Assembly: GCA_014649575.1 (NCBI GenBank)
Contig: BMTH01000001.1
Coordinates: 124,001 to 188,000 of the forward strand
Length of the DNA: 64,000 nt
From: Streptomyces griseoincarnatus
Lineage (GTDB): Bacteria > Actinomycetota > Actinomycetes > Streptomycetales > Streptomycetaceae
Direction of reading: 5' to 3'
The stretch's first letter is position 1. The number at the start of each line of letters is the position of its first letter. Shown in pieces: positions 42,070 to 50,736 of the stretch. The notes beneath the pieces are model-generated. The model was not told where the DNA came from, searched no databases, and worked only from the letters and a program-made list of their open reading frames with translations. A program made the translations under genes and the position numbers.

Positions 42070-42882
42070 TCAGACGGCGTGGACCTTGATGCCCGCGTCG
42101 GTGAGGCGGGCGGCCGTGTCGGCGGGCAGGCCGGAGTCGGTCACCAGCACGTCGACGCGGTCCAGGCCGCAGATACGGGCGAAGGCGCGCCGGCCCATCT
42201 TGGAGGAGTCGGTGACCACGATGACGCGGCGCGCCCGTTCGGCGAAGAGGCGGCTGACACTGGCCTCGTCCTCCTGGTGGGTCATCAGCCCCAGCTGCGG
42301 GTCCACGCCGTCGACCCCGAGGACCGCCACGTCGAGGACGACCTCGTTGAGGACGCCCACGGTGAGCGGTCCGACGAGCTCGTACGTCTGGGGGCGGGCG
42401 ACTCCGCCGGTGACCACGATCTTCACCTGGGGGCGTACCGCGAGCTCGCCGGCGATGTTGAGGGCGTTGGTGACGACCGTGAAGGCGGGCGCCGACGTCT
42501 CGGCCGGCTCGCGGCGCCCCCTCCCCTCTCGGCTGCCGCCCGCCCTGAGGGCGAGGGCGCGGGCCACCTCGGTGGTGGTGGTGCCGCCGTTGAGGCCCAC
42601 CACGTCACCGTCGGCGATCATCCCGGCGACGGCGGTGGCGATGCGCTGTTTCTCCGGGGCGTGCCGGGAGGACTTGTAGCGCAGGGGCAGTTCGTAGGAG
42701 ACGCCGTGCGCGATGGCGCCGCCGCGGGTACGGACGAGCATCTGCTGCTCGGCGAGTTCGTCGAGGTCGCGTCGGATGGTGGCCGGGGAGACGTCGAGTG
42801 CGGCGGCCGCGTCGTCGACCTCGATCCTGCCCTCGCCGGCCAGCAGTTCCAGCAGCTTGCTCCAGCGATCGTGCTTGGACAT
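42070..42882 (-). CDS. DeoR/AgaR-like repressor of the amino-sugar locus
   Basis: A 270-residue DeoR-family regulator. The helix-turn-helix (about 10-60) reads RIEVDDAAAALDVSPATIRR and ELAEQQMLVRTRGGAI. The effector domain has NGGTTTTEVARAL (sugar-phosphate contact), VVTGGVARPQTYELVGPL and VIVVTDSSKMGRRAF. It includes a poly-Arg insert around 113-126 (GGSREGRGRREPAET). It is divergent from the ABC operon at 43173, with inverted ATGCTCA/TGAGCAT motifs between, so it likely represses that operon until a tagatose- or galactosamine-phosphate accumulates. Confidence 0.9.
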   Translation of the reverse strand: MSKHDRWSKLLELLAGEGRIEVDDAAAALDVSPATIRRDLDELAEQQMLVRTRGGAIAHGVSYELPLRYKSSRHAPEKQRIATAVAGMIADGDVVGLNGGTTTTEVARALALRAGGSREGRGRREPAETSAPAFTVVTNALNIAGELAVRPQVKIVVTGGVARPQTYELVGPLTVGVLNEVVLDVAVLGVDGVDPQLGLMTHQEDEASVSRLFAERARRVIVVTDSSKMGRRAFARICGLDRVDVLVTDSGLPADTAARLTDAGIKVHAV

Positions 42883-43095
42883 GTGTCGGACTCCCTCGGC
42901 CTCGGTACTGCGCTCCGGACACGGTAAGGGACGCGCCGGGCTGCGGTGCCCCGGAGCAGCACCGTGCGTGATTCTGCTCGGAGCATCGTCACTCAGCGCA
43001 CATCAGTTCCGTCGAAGCGCTCGTTTTTGGCAACAGTCGCATAACGGCGTATGGACCCGACCTGCAGGTCACCTGAATACTTCCAGACACGACAG

Positions 43096-43133
43096 ATGCT
43101 CATTACTGCTCGCAAGGCTCACAGATTGAGCAT
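43096..43133. promoter_or_regulatory. inverted repeat upstream of the sugar ABC operon
   Basis: ATGCTCA at 43096-43102 and TGAGCAT at 43127-43133 form a perfect 7+7 inverted repeat about three helical turns apart. It lies 40 bases before the binding-protein start in the DeoR-operon spacer, which also has AT-rich blocks near 43020-43080. Likely DeoR operator. Confidence 0.5.
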
Positions 43134-43172
43134 GTTCACGCATTGCTTGTGGAGACAAGGCGGTAGACGGCA

Positions 43173-44441
43173 GTGAAGAAGAGAATGCTCGTCCTCTCGG
43201 CGGCCTGCGCGGCCGGCGCCCTGGTCCTGACCGCGTGCGGCGGCGGTGGCGCCGGGGAGTCCGCGGACGGATCGGTGACCCTGAAGCTCGTCGCGGCCGA
43301 CTACGGCGACAAGGCGTCCAACAGCTCCACCGTCTACTGGGAAGACGTGGCGAAGCGCTTCGAGGCCGCCAACCCGGACATCAGGGTCGACGTGCAGGTC
43401 GTCAACTGGAACGACATCGACACGCAGGTCAAGACGATGATCCAGAGCGGCAACGTGCCGGACGTCCTGCAGACCGGCGGCTACGCCGACAAGGTCGCCG
43501 ACGACCTCCTCCACACGGCCGAGGAGGTGCTGTCCCCGGCCACCCAGGACAACCTCGTCGACACGTTCGCGAAGGCGGGCGAGGTGGACGGCGTGCAGTA
43601 CGGCATCCCCTTCGTCTCCTCCGCCCGCGCCCTGTTCTACAACAAGAAGCTCCTCGCCGACGCCGGCGTCACCGAACCGCCGAAGAGCTGGGCGGACCTC
43701 AAGGCGGCCGCAGAGGCCGTCAAGAAGAAGCACCCGGACGTCATCCCCTACGCGCTGCCGCTCGGCCCCGAGGAGGCGCAGGGCGAGACGCTGATCTGGG
43801 AGCTCGGCAACGGCGGCGGCTACACCGGCGGCGACGGGAAGTACACCCTCGACAGCGAGGCCAACGTCGAGACGTTCCAGTGGCTGCGCGCCAACCTCGT
43901 CGAACCGGGCCTGACCTACAGCAACCCCGCCGCCACCGACCGCAGGACGGCGTTCGCCGACTTCGCCGCGGGCAAGGTGGGCATGCTCAACGGCCACCCG
44001 TCGCTGATCCAGATGTCGAAGGACGCCGGCGTCGACTACGGCGTGGCACCCATCCCCGGCAAGGACGGCGCGCTCGACTCCACGCTCGGCGTGGCCGACT
44101 GGGTGATGGCGTTCAAGGACAGCGGTCACCAGGAGGAGATCAAGAAGTTCCTCGACTTCGCGTACTCCAAGGAGAACACGCTGAAGTTCGACGAGATGTA
44201 CAACCTGATGCCCGTCACCGAGGACACGCTGACGGAGATGACCTCGAACGGCAAGCACAAGGACCTCGAGCCGTTCTTCGAGCTGCTGCCGAAGGCGTCC
44301 TTCTACCCCCTGGGCGACACCAGCTGGGACGCCGTATCCGCGGAGATCAAGAAGAGTGGCGGCACGGCCGTCGGGGAGGACCCGGCCAAGGTGCTCGGCG
44401 ATCTGCAGAAGAAGGCCGAACAGATCGCGGCGAACCAGTAG
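43173..44441 (+). CDS. sugar ABC transporter substrate-binding lipoprotein
   Basis: A 422-residue extracellular binding protein. The signal ends in a lipobox LVLTAC (Cys22), followed by a Gly-rich linker. The mature part is a type 1 extracellular solute-binding protein: KLVAADYGDKASNSSTVYWE, RTAFADFAAGKVGMLNGHPS and LDFAYSKENTLKFDEMYNLM. The family binds mono- or oligosaccharides and hands them to the two permeases below. Start GTG at 43173. It leads an operon of transporter and amino-sugar catabolic genes, under the divergent DeoR repressor. Amino sugar is the likely ligand by context only. Confidence 0.92.
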   Translation: MKKRMLVLSAACAAGALVLTACGGGGAGESADGSVTLKLVAADYGDKASNSSTVYWEDVAKRFEAANPDIRVDVQVVNWNDIDTQVKTMIQSGNVPDVLQTGGYADKVADDLLHTAEEVLSPATQDNLVDTFAKAGEVDGVQYGIPFVSSARALFYNKKLLADAGVTEPPKSWADLKAAAEAVKKKHPDVIPYALPLGPEEAQGETLIWELGNGGGYTGGDGKYTLDSEANVETFQWLRANLVEPGLTYSNPAATDRRTAFADFAAGKVGMLNGHPSLIQMSKDAGVDYGVAPIPGKDGALDSTLGVADWVMAFKDSGHQEEIKKFLDFAYSKENTLKFDEMYNLMPVTEDTLTEMTSNGKHKDLEPFFELLPKASFYPLGDTSWDAVSAEIKKSGGTAVGEDPAKVLGDLQKKAEQIAANQ

Positions 44442-44476
44442 TTCCGCACGGCACCGACACACGGAAGGCGCTCCCC

Positions 44477-45412
44477 GTGTCCAGCAATGTCACCTCCGGC
44501 GGCCGCAGGCCGCCCCGCTCGGGCCGGAGCGGCGGGCGCCGCTCCGGCCTCGGCCGGCTGGGGCCGCTGCCCTGGATCGGCCCCGCCGTCCTGCTCATCG
44601 TGGTCGTCGTGCTGTGGCCGGTCTACGAGATGGTCCGCACGTCGTTCCTGAAGATCAGCGTCAGCGGCTTCGTCCGGGGCTGGGCGGGCCTGGACAAGTA
44701 CCGGCAGCTGTTCGACGAGCCGGACCTCGGCTCCGTCGTCACCGCCACCGTGGTGTGGACCGTCGGCGTGGTCGCGCTGACCATGGTGATCTCCCTGGGC
44801 CTCGCCCAACTGTTCGACCAGCGGTTTCCGGGGCGCCGGCTGACCCGGTGGGCGCTCATCGCCCCGTGGGCGGCGTCCGTGCTGATGACCGCCATCGGCT
44901 TCAAGTGGATGCTCGACCGGACCGCCGGCGTGCTGAACACGGTGATGACCGACCTCGGCGTCGTCGACTCCCCCAAGGACTGGCTGGGTGACCCGTCGAC
45001 CGCCTGGCCCTGGATGATGTTCGTCGCGGTCTTCGTCTCCCTGCCGTTCACCACGTACACGCTGCTCGCGGGGCTGCAGACCGTGCCCGGCGAGGTGTAC
45101 GAGGCAGCGCGCGTGGACGGGGCCGGCGTGTGGCAGACGTACCGCCGGATCACGCTGCCGCTGCTGCGGCCGGCGTTCCTGGTCGGCGTGGTCATCAACC
45201 TGATCAACGTCTTCAACTCGTTCCCCGTGATCTGGGGCATGACCCGCGGCGGCCCGGACAGCGACACGGCGACCACCACGGTGTTCATGTACCAGCTCAA
45301 GAGCTCCGACATCGGGGAGTCCGCGGCCATGTCGGTCGTCAACTTCGCCCTGGTCGTCGTGATGGTGGCCGCCTTCCTCAAGGTCAGCCGCTGGAACCAG
45401 GAGGAGGCGTGA
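44477..45412 (+). CDS. sugar ABC transporter permease (MalF type)
   Basis: A 311-residue membrane protein with six predicted transmembrane segments, starting LPWIGPAVLLIVVVVLWPVY. The EAA loop EAARVDGAGVWQTYRRITLP is the site where a shared ATPase docks. No ATPase is encoded nearby, so a general MsiK-type ATPase is expected, as in many Streptomyces sugar importers. GTG start at 44477; GGAAGG precedes it. The stop overlaps the next ATG (TGATG), indicating translational coupling. Confidence 0.92.
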   Translation: MSSNVTSGGRRPPRSGRSGGRRSGLGRLGPLPWIGPAVLLIVVVVLWPVYEMVRTSFLKISVSGFVRGWAGLDKYRQLFDEPDLGSVVTATVVWTVGVVALTMVISLGLAQLFDQRFPGRRLTRWALIAPWAASVLMTAIGFKWMLDRTAGVLNTVMTDLGVVDSPKDWLGDPSTAWPWMMFVAVFVSLPFTTYTLLAGLQTVPGEVYEAARVDGAGVWQTYRRITLPLLRPAFLVGVVINLINVFNSFPVIWGMTRGGPDSDTATTTVFMYQLKSSDIGESAAMSVVNFALVVVMVAAFLKVSRWNQEEA

Positions 45413-46314
45413 TGGCCCAGCAGACGATCCCCGCCGCCGTCGGCACCCACAGGTCCGCCCCGACGGACGGCAGTGGCCGTCCTGTACGCCCCCGGCGCAC
45501 GCTGCGGCCCCGCACGGTGGTCGTGGCCGCCGTCGCCTGGCTGATCGCCGCCGTGTTCCTGCTGCCGTACCTGCAGATGGTGATCACGGCGCTGCGGCCC
45601 GCCTCCGAGCTGCGCGACGCCACCTATCTGCCGGACCACTTCGCCTGGTCCAACTTCGTCGACGTGTGGCGGGAGTCGAACCTCGGCAGCAATCTGCGCG
45701 TCACCCTCCTCGTGGCCGGCGGCTCCACGCTGCTGGTGCTGCTCGTCGCGATCCCGGCCGCCTACTACACGGCCCGCGTCAAGTACCGCGGGCGCAAGGT
45801 GTTCCTGCTGCTGGTGCTGGTCACCCAGATGTTCCAGCCGACGTCACTGCTGGTGGGCCTCTACCGCGAGTTCTACCAACTGGGCATGCTCAACTCGGTG
45901 TGGACCCTGGTGCTGTGCAACGCCGCGTTCAACCTGGCGTTCGCGATCTGGATCCTCACCGCCTATTTCTCCGCCATACCGGTGCAGTTGGAGGAGGCAG
46001 CGATGATCGACGGCCTCGGCAGGGGCGGCGCGCTGCTCCGGGTGACGCTGCCGCTGGCCATGCCCGGCGTCGTCACCGCGGTCATCTTCACCTTCATCGC
46101 CGCGTGGAACGAGTTCGTGATGGGACTGACCCTGTCCACCGTCCCGGAGAGCCAGCCCCTGACGGTCGGCATCAACAGCTTCATCGGCAACTACACCGTC
46201 CAGTGGAACTACCTGTTCGCCGCGTCGGTGATCGCGATCGTGCCCGTCGTGGTGCTCTTCGCCTTCATCGAACGCCATGTGGTGTCCGGGCTGACCGCCG
46301 GCTCGGTGAAGTGA
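45412..46314 (+). CDS. sugar ABC transporter permease (MalG type)
   Basis: A 300-residue membrane protein with six transmembrane segments from WLIAAVFLLPYLQMVITAL on. The EAA loop is EEAAMIDGLGRGGALLRVTL. It pairs with the upstream permease to form the channel of one importer. ATG at 45412 overlaps the stop of the preceding gene. The downstream SIS gene starts about 50 bases later, so the transport and catabolic genes are co-transcribed. Confidence 0.92.
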   Translation: MAQQTIPAAVGTHRSAPTDGSGRPVRPRRTLRPRTVVVAAVAWLIAAVFLLPYLQMVITALRPASELRDATYLPDHFAWSNFVDVWRESNLGSNLRVTLLVAGGSTLLVLLVAIPAAYYTARVKYRGRKVFLLLVLVTQMFQPTSLLVGLYREFYQLGMLNSVWTLVLCNAAFNLAFAIWILTAYFSAIPVQLEEAAMIDGLGRGGALLRVTLPLAMPGVVTAVIFTFIAAWNEFVMGLTLSTVPESQPLTVGINSFIGNYTVQWNYLFAASVIAIVPVVVLFAFIERHVVSGLTAGSVK

Positions 46315-46367
46315 CCGGCCGGCCGCGCCGTATCCCCCCTCCCCCGTTGCTGAAGGAGCACATCGCC

Positions 46368-47318
46368 TTGTCCTACATCAGTTCGTCCCGCACCTCGGCC
46401 GAGATCGCCTCCCAGCCCGCCGTGTGGCGCCAGGCCGCCGCGTCCCTGCCGCGTCAGACGGCGGCCCTGCCGAGGCGGGGCGAACGCGTCGCCGTCGTCG
46501 GCTGCGGCACCTCATGGTTCATGGCCCAGTCGTACGCCGTGCTCCGCGAGACCGGCGGCCACGGGGAGACCGACGCCTTCGCCGCCTCGGAGTTCCCCGT
46601 CGGCCGGCACTACGACCGGGTGCTCGCCATCACCCGGTCGGGCACCACCACCGAGGTGCTCGGCCTGCTGAACCGGCTCAAGGGGAGCGTGGCGACGGGC
46701 GCCGTCACCGCCGACCCGGACACGCCCGTCATGCAGGCCGCCGACGCCGTCGCCGTCCTGGACTTCGCGGACGAGGAGTCGGTCGTGCAGACCCGCTTCG
46801 CCACCGCCAACCTGGCACTCCTGCGCGCCCACCTGGAGGCGGAGAACGCCCTGCCCGCCGGAGTCCTGCCGCTGGACACGGCCGTCGAGGACGCCGAACG
46901 GGCGGTGCGCGAGCCCCTCGACAGGGCGGTGCTGGGCGCGGAGCAGTTCACGTTCCTCGGCACGGGCTGGACATGCGGGCTCGCGCTGGAGGCGGCGCTG
47001 AAGATGCGGGAGGCGGCGGGCGCCTGGACGGAGGCGTACCCGGCGATGGAGTACCGCCACGGGCCCATCAGCATCACCGGTCCCGGGCGTGTGACGTGGG
47101 CGTTCGGTCGGCTTCCTGAAGGGCTGGCGGACGACGTCGCCCGCGTCGGCGGCACCCTGGTCGCGGAGTCCGCAGGCCTGGCCGGCGGACTGGATCCGCT
47201 CGCCGACCTGGTCCGCGCCCAGCGGCTGGCGGTGGCCTGCGCGGAGGCGCGCGGCAACGACCCGGACCGGCCTCGCAACCTCACGCGGTCCGTCGTCCTC
47301 CAGGACGGTCATGTCTGA
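46368..47318 (+). CDS. SIS-domain sugar isomerase (AgaS-like)
   Basis: A 316-residue protein with two SIS domains. The first has VAVVGCGTSWFMAQSYAVL and LAITRSGTTTEVLGLLNRLK; the second has QFTFLGTGWTCGLALEAALK. The Ser/Thr-rich loops bind a sugar phosphate. Proteins of this type convert galactosamine-6-phosphate to tagatose-6-phosphate (AgaS) or act like the GlmS isomerase half. TTG at 46368 is chosen for GAAGGAG 9 bases upstream. Its place between a sugar transporter and PfkB/aldolase genes supports an AgaS-type role; the reaction itself is inferred. Confidence 0.85.
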   Translation: MSYISSSRTSAEIASQPAVWRQAAASLPRQTAALPRRGERVAVVGCGTSWFMAQSYAVLRETGGHGETDAFAASEFPVGRHYDRVLAITRSGTTTEVLGLLNRLKGSVATGAVTADPDTPVMQAADAVAVLDFADEESVVQTRFATANLALLRAHLEAENALPAGVLPLDTAVEDAERAVREPLDRAVLGAEQFTFLGTGWTCGLALEAALKMREAAGAWTEAYPAMEYRHGPISITGPGRVTWAFGRLPEGLADDVARVGGTLVAESAGLAGGLDPLADLVRAQRLAVACAEARGNDPDRPRNLTRSVVLQDGHV

Positions 47319-47357
47319 GGTCGCAGGCTCCGGTTCCCGGGCGGAAGGGCGGCGGCC

Positions 47358-48293
47358 GTGATCCTCACCGTCACGCTCAACGCCGCCCTCGACGTCACGT
47401 ACGGCGTCGACAGCCTGCGCCCGCGCGCCTCGCACCGGGTCGGGGCCGTTCACCGGAGGGCCGGAGGCAAGGGCGTCAACGTGGCCCGGGTGCTGGCCGG
47501 GCGGGGGCGGGCCGTCACCGTGACCGGCCTCGTCGGCGGCCCCACCGGCGCGCTGGTGCGCGAGGACCTGCGCGCCGTTCGCGGGCTGCGTGACGCACTC
47601 GTCCCGGTCTCCGGCGAGTCGCGGCGGACCGTGACCGTCGTGTCCGGTGACGACGGCGACGCCACCGTCTTCAACGAGCGGGGGCCGCAGGTGAGTCCGT
47701 CGGAGTGGCGGGCGTTCGCCGGCCGCTTCGCGGAGCTGGTGCGCGAGGCGTCGGTGGTCGCGCTCTGCGGGAGCCTGCCGCCAGGGCTGCCGTCCGACGC
47801 GTACGCCCAACTCGTCGCCCGGGCCGCGGAGACGGGGGTGCCGACGGTGCTGGACACCAGCGGCGCCCCGCTGCTCGACGCGCTGGGCGCACGGCCCGAC
47901 GTCGTGAAGCCCAACGCGGCCGAACTCGTGTCGGCCACCGGGTGCGAGGACGCCGCGGCGGGCGCGGAGCGGCTGCGAGGCCTCGGCGCCCGGTCCGTCG
48001 TGGTGTCCTCAGGCCCCGGCGGTCTCCTCGCCGTCACGCCCGGAGGCCGCCGGCGTGCCGTGCCGCCCGAGCGGCTGGCCGGCAACCCCACCGGGGCGGG
48101 CGACGCCTGTGTCGCCGCCCTCGCGGCGGGGCTCGCCGACGGCGCGCACTGGGGCGATGTCCTGAGCGACGCCGTCGCCCTCTCGGCCGCCGCCGTCGCC
48201 TGTCCCGTGGCCGGTGACGTCGACGCCGCCACCTACGAACGCTTCCGGACCACCGTGACCGTGGAGGACCTCCATGCCCCTCAGCCCCACTGA
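47358..48293 (+). CDS. PfkB-family hexose-phosphate kinase (tagatose-6-phosphate kinase/LacC-like)
   Basis: A 311-residue ribokinase-fold kinase of the 1-phosphofructokinase group: ILTVTLNAALDVTYGVDSL, RRAGGKGVNVARVLAGRG and the catalytic NPTGAGDACVAALAAGL. LacC/FruK members phosphorylate tagatose-6-phosphate or fructose-1-phosphate. Given the AgaS-like isomerase before and aldolase after, tagatose-6-phosphate to tagatose-1,6-bisphosphate is the likely reaction. GTG start at 47358. The last 20 bases overlap the aldolase start. Confidence 0.88.
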   Translation: MILTVTLNAALDVTYGVDSLRPRASHRVGAVHRRAGGKGVNVARVLAGRGRAVTVTGLVGGPTGALVREDLRAVRGLRDALVPVSGESRRTVTVVSGDDGDATVFNERGPQVSPSEWRAFAGRFAELVREASVVALCGSLPPGLPSDAYAQLVARAAETGVPTVLDTSGAPLLDALGARPDVVKPNAAELVSATGCEDAAAGAERLRGLGARSVVVSSGPGGLLAVTPGGRRRAVPPERLAGNPTGAGDACVAALAAGLADGAHWGDVLSDAVALSAAAVACPVAGDVDAATYERFRTTVTVEDLHAPQPH

Positions 48294-49116
48294 CGAGATC
48301 GTCGGCCCCGCCGCCCGCGCCGGCGCCGGCGCGGGGGCGTTCAACGTGGTGCAGCTCGAACACGCCGAGGCGATCGTCGCCGGTGCGGAGGCCGCGGGCC
48401 GTCCGGTGATCCTGCAGATCAGTGAGAACACCGCCCGCTACCACGGCGGTCTGGAACCGATCGGACTGGCGGCCCTCGCCGTGGCACGCGCCGCGCTCGT
48501 CCCCGTCGCCGTGCACCTCGACCACGCCGAGTCGGTGGACCTCGTGCACGAGGCCGCCCGGCTCGGCTTCTCGTCCGTGATGTTCGACGCCTCCACGCTC
48601 CCCTACAAGGAGAACCTGCGCGAGACGCGGGAGATCGCCGCGTACTGCCACGCCCGGGACGTGTGGGTGGAGGCCGAGCTCGGCGAGGTGGGCGGGAAGG
48701 ACGGGGCGCACGCGCCCGGGGTGCGGACCGACCCGGCGGAGGCGCGGGACTTCGTCGCCGCCACCGGGGTCGACGCGCTGGCCGTGGCGGTGGGCAGCTC
48801 GCACGCCATGACCACCCGGGACGCCGTGCTGGACTTCGCCCTCATCTCGGCGCTGCGTGACGCGGTCGGCGTGCCGCTGGTGCTGCACGGCTCGTCGGGA
48901 GTGGCGGACGCGGAACTGGCGCGGGCGGTGGCGGCCGGGATGACGAAGGTGAACGTCTCCACGTACCTGAACAAACAGTTCACGCGGGCCGCGCGGACGT
49001 ACTTGGAGGCACACCCGTCGGCGGTGGATCCGCGCACGTACCTCGGACCGGCCCGGGACGCCGTCGCGGACGCGGTGGCGCATCTGCTGGGGGTGCTGCA
49101 CGGCGGGCGCGGCTGA
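48274..49116 (+). CDS. class II tagatose/fructose-bisphosphate aldolase
   Basis: A 280-residue zinc aldolase. The metal ligands are visible: VAVHLDHAESVDL (His and Asp), EAELGEVGGKDG and VGSSHAM, and VLHGSSGVADAEL. The family also includes GatY/KbaY, which cleave tagatose-1,6-bisphosphate to dihydroxyacetone phosphate and glyceraldehyde-3-phosphate. ATG at 48274 overlaps the kinase gene by 20 bases. It ends the amino-sugar operon; downstream are 24-base direct repeats. Confidence 0.9.
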   Translation: MPLSPTDEIVGPAARAGAGAGAFNVVQLEHAEAIVAGAEAAGRPVILQISENTARYHGGLEPIGLAALAVARAALVPVAVHLDHAESVDLVHEAARLGFSSVMFDASTLPYKENLRETREIAAYCHARDVWVEAELGEVGGKDGAHAPGVRTDPAEARDFVAATGVDALAVAVGSSHAMTTRDAVLDFALISALRDAVGVPLVLHGSSGVADAELARAVAAGMTKVNVSTYLNKQFTRAARTYLEAHPSAVDPRTYLGPARDAVADAVAHLLGVLHGGRG

Positions 49117-49135
49117 GCCGGGAGGGTGACAAGGA

Positions 49136-49183
49136 GTCGCGCCGGTCCCGGACGGGGTGGTCGCGCCGGTCCCGTACGAGGTG
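49136..49183. repeat. 24-bp tandem repeat, two copies
   Basis: A unit beginning GTCGCGCCGGTCCCG is present at 49136-49159 and again at 49160-49183 with two or three substitutions, and a partial third follows. It lies in the spacer after the aldolase. No gene function is evident. Confidence 0.6.
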
Positions 49184-49382
49184 GTGGCGCCGCCCGGTTT
49201 CCTCACCCGTGGGGTGATCTGGCAGGCTGGTGCACGCGGCAACCACGCCCGGACGACGAGGACCGGCGCCGGACCGCCCCCACCGACCCAGGCACACCGC
49301 TGCCGCCGGACGCCGTCCGGTGCCGCGGTGTGAAGCGGTGGGCGCCCTCGCCCGGCTCCTGCTCGGAAGGTTTTCCCTCGCC

Positions 49383-50624
49383 ATGCCCTTGGCTTTGTTC
49401 GCCCTGGCCGTCGTCGCGTTCGGCATCGGCACGACCGAGTTCGTCTCCATGGGGCTGCTCCCCCAGATCGCCGACGGGCTGGCGGTGTCCGTGCCGACCG
49501 CGGGCAACGTTGTCTCCGCCTACGCGCTGGGCGTGGTGATCGGCGCGCCGCTGCTCACGGCGATCGGCGCCCGGGTGCCGCACAAGCGGCTGCTGCTGAT
49601 GCTGACGGGCGTGTTCGTCGTGGGGAACGTGGCCTCGGCTCTCGCGCCGAACTTCGAGCTGCTGTTCGCGGCGCGTGTACTGGCGGGGCTCCCGCACGGT
49701 GCGCTGTTCGGCGTCGGCGCGGTGGTCGCCTCCAAGCTGGTCGCGCCGGACCGGGCGGCCCGTGCGGTGTCGATGATGTTCCTCGGTCTGACGGTCGCGA
49801 ACATCGTCGGCGTCCCGGCCGGGACGGCGCTCGGACAACAGCTCGGCTGGCGGTTCGCGTACGCGGCGGTGGCGGTCATCGGCGTCCTCGCCCTGGCGGC
49901 GCTGGTGCGGCTCGTCCCGCACCAGCCGCGCGGCGAGCAGGCCGGCGTGATGCACGAGCTGCGCGCGATGAAGAACAAGCAGGTGCTGCTGGGGCTGGTC
50001 ACGGCGGTCGTCGGGTTCGGCGGCTTCTTCGCGATGTACAGCTACCTGGTGCCGATGCTGACCAACCTGACGGGGATCTCGGACTCGTCCACGACCCTGG
50101 TGCTCGCGCTGTTCGGCGTCGGCATGACGCTCGGCACGCTCGTCGCGGGCCCGCTGACCGACCGGGCGCTGCGGCCCACGATGTACGGCGGTTTCGCGCT
50201 GCTCGCGGCGGCGCTGGTGACGCTGCACTTCGTCATCGGGCATCTGGTGCCCGCGCTGATCGTCATCACGATCACGGGCGGTCTCAGCTCGCTGATCACC
50301 ACGCCGGTGCAGATGCTGCTGATGGCCAAGGCGCACGAGGCGCCGACGATGGCGGCCGCGTCCAACCACTCCGCCTTCAACCTCGCCAACGCGGGCGGCG
50401 CGTGGCTGGGCGGCCTGGTCATCGCGGCCGGCTGGGGCTGGTCCTCGCCCACGCTGGTCGGCGCCGCCCTGGCGGTCGTGGGCCTCGCCCTCGCGGCGAC
50501 GGGCGGGTACCTGGACCGGGACCGCCGTGCGTCGAAGGTCGTCCTGTCGTCGACGGGCGCCGGTGACCGGTCGCCGGGGCAGGAGGCGCCTGCCGCCGCC
50601 TGCCCGAAGGATCAGTCGATGTGA
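49383..50624 (+). CDS. MFS drug-efflux-type transporter
   Basis: A 413-residue major facilitator of the AraJ/YdhP/CmlR-like class. It starts LALFALAVVAFGIGTTEF and has VVSAYALGVVIGAPLLTAIG and VLAGLPHGALFGVGAVVASK. Twelve hydrophobic segments are visible. The family exports drugs or small metabolites, and Streptomyces members include chloramphenicol-resistance proteins. ATG at 49383 is selected for family start; the frame is open upstream. The C-terminal ~40 residues are a polar tail. Terminated by the hairpin at 50646. Confidence 0.88.
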   Translation: MPLALFALAVVAFGIGTTEFVSMGLLPQIADGLAVSVPTAGNVVSAYALGVVIGAPLLTAIGARVPHKRLLLMLTGVFVVGNVASALAPNFELLFAARVLAGLPHGALFGVGAVVASKLVAPDRAARAVSMMFLGLTVANIVGVPAGTALGQQLGWRFAYAAVAVIGVLALAALVRLVPHQPRGEQAGVMHELRAMKNKQVLLGLVTAVVGFGGFFAMYSYLVPMLTNLTGISDSSTTLVLALFGVGMTLGTLVAGPLTDRALRPTMYGGFALLAAALVTLHFVIGHLVPALIVITITGGLSSLITTPVQMLLMAKAHEAPTMAAASNHSAFNLANAGGAWLGGLVIAAGWGWSSPTLVGAALAVVGLALAATGGYLDRDRRASKVVLSSTGAGDRSPGQEAPAAACPKDQSM

Positions 50625-50645
50625 CGGAGCAGGGCCGGACGCGTC

Positions 50646-50680
50646 GGGCCGTCGACCGCCGGGTCAGCGGTCGACGGCCC
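50646..50680. terminator. bidirectional hairpin terminator
   Basis: GGGCCGTCGACCGC (50646-50659) pairs perfectly with GCGGTCGACGGCCC (50667-50680) with a 7-base loop. It sits between the convergent MFS (+) and MMPL (-) genes. Confidence 0.75.
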
Positions 50681-50736
50681 TTGGTGCGTCCGGCGGGCGG
50701 GGAGCCAGGTGGCTGCCCGCCCGCTTCGGCATCACC

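Noticed and set aside
43235..44476. Long +2 frame ahead of the first permease
   Set aside because: It is the out-of-frame reading of the binding-protein gene; the permease start is the GTG at 44477.
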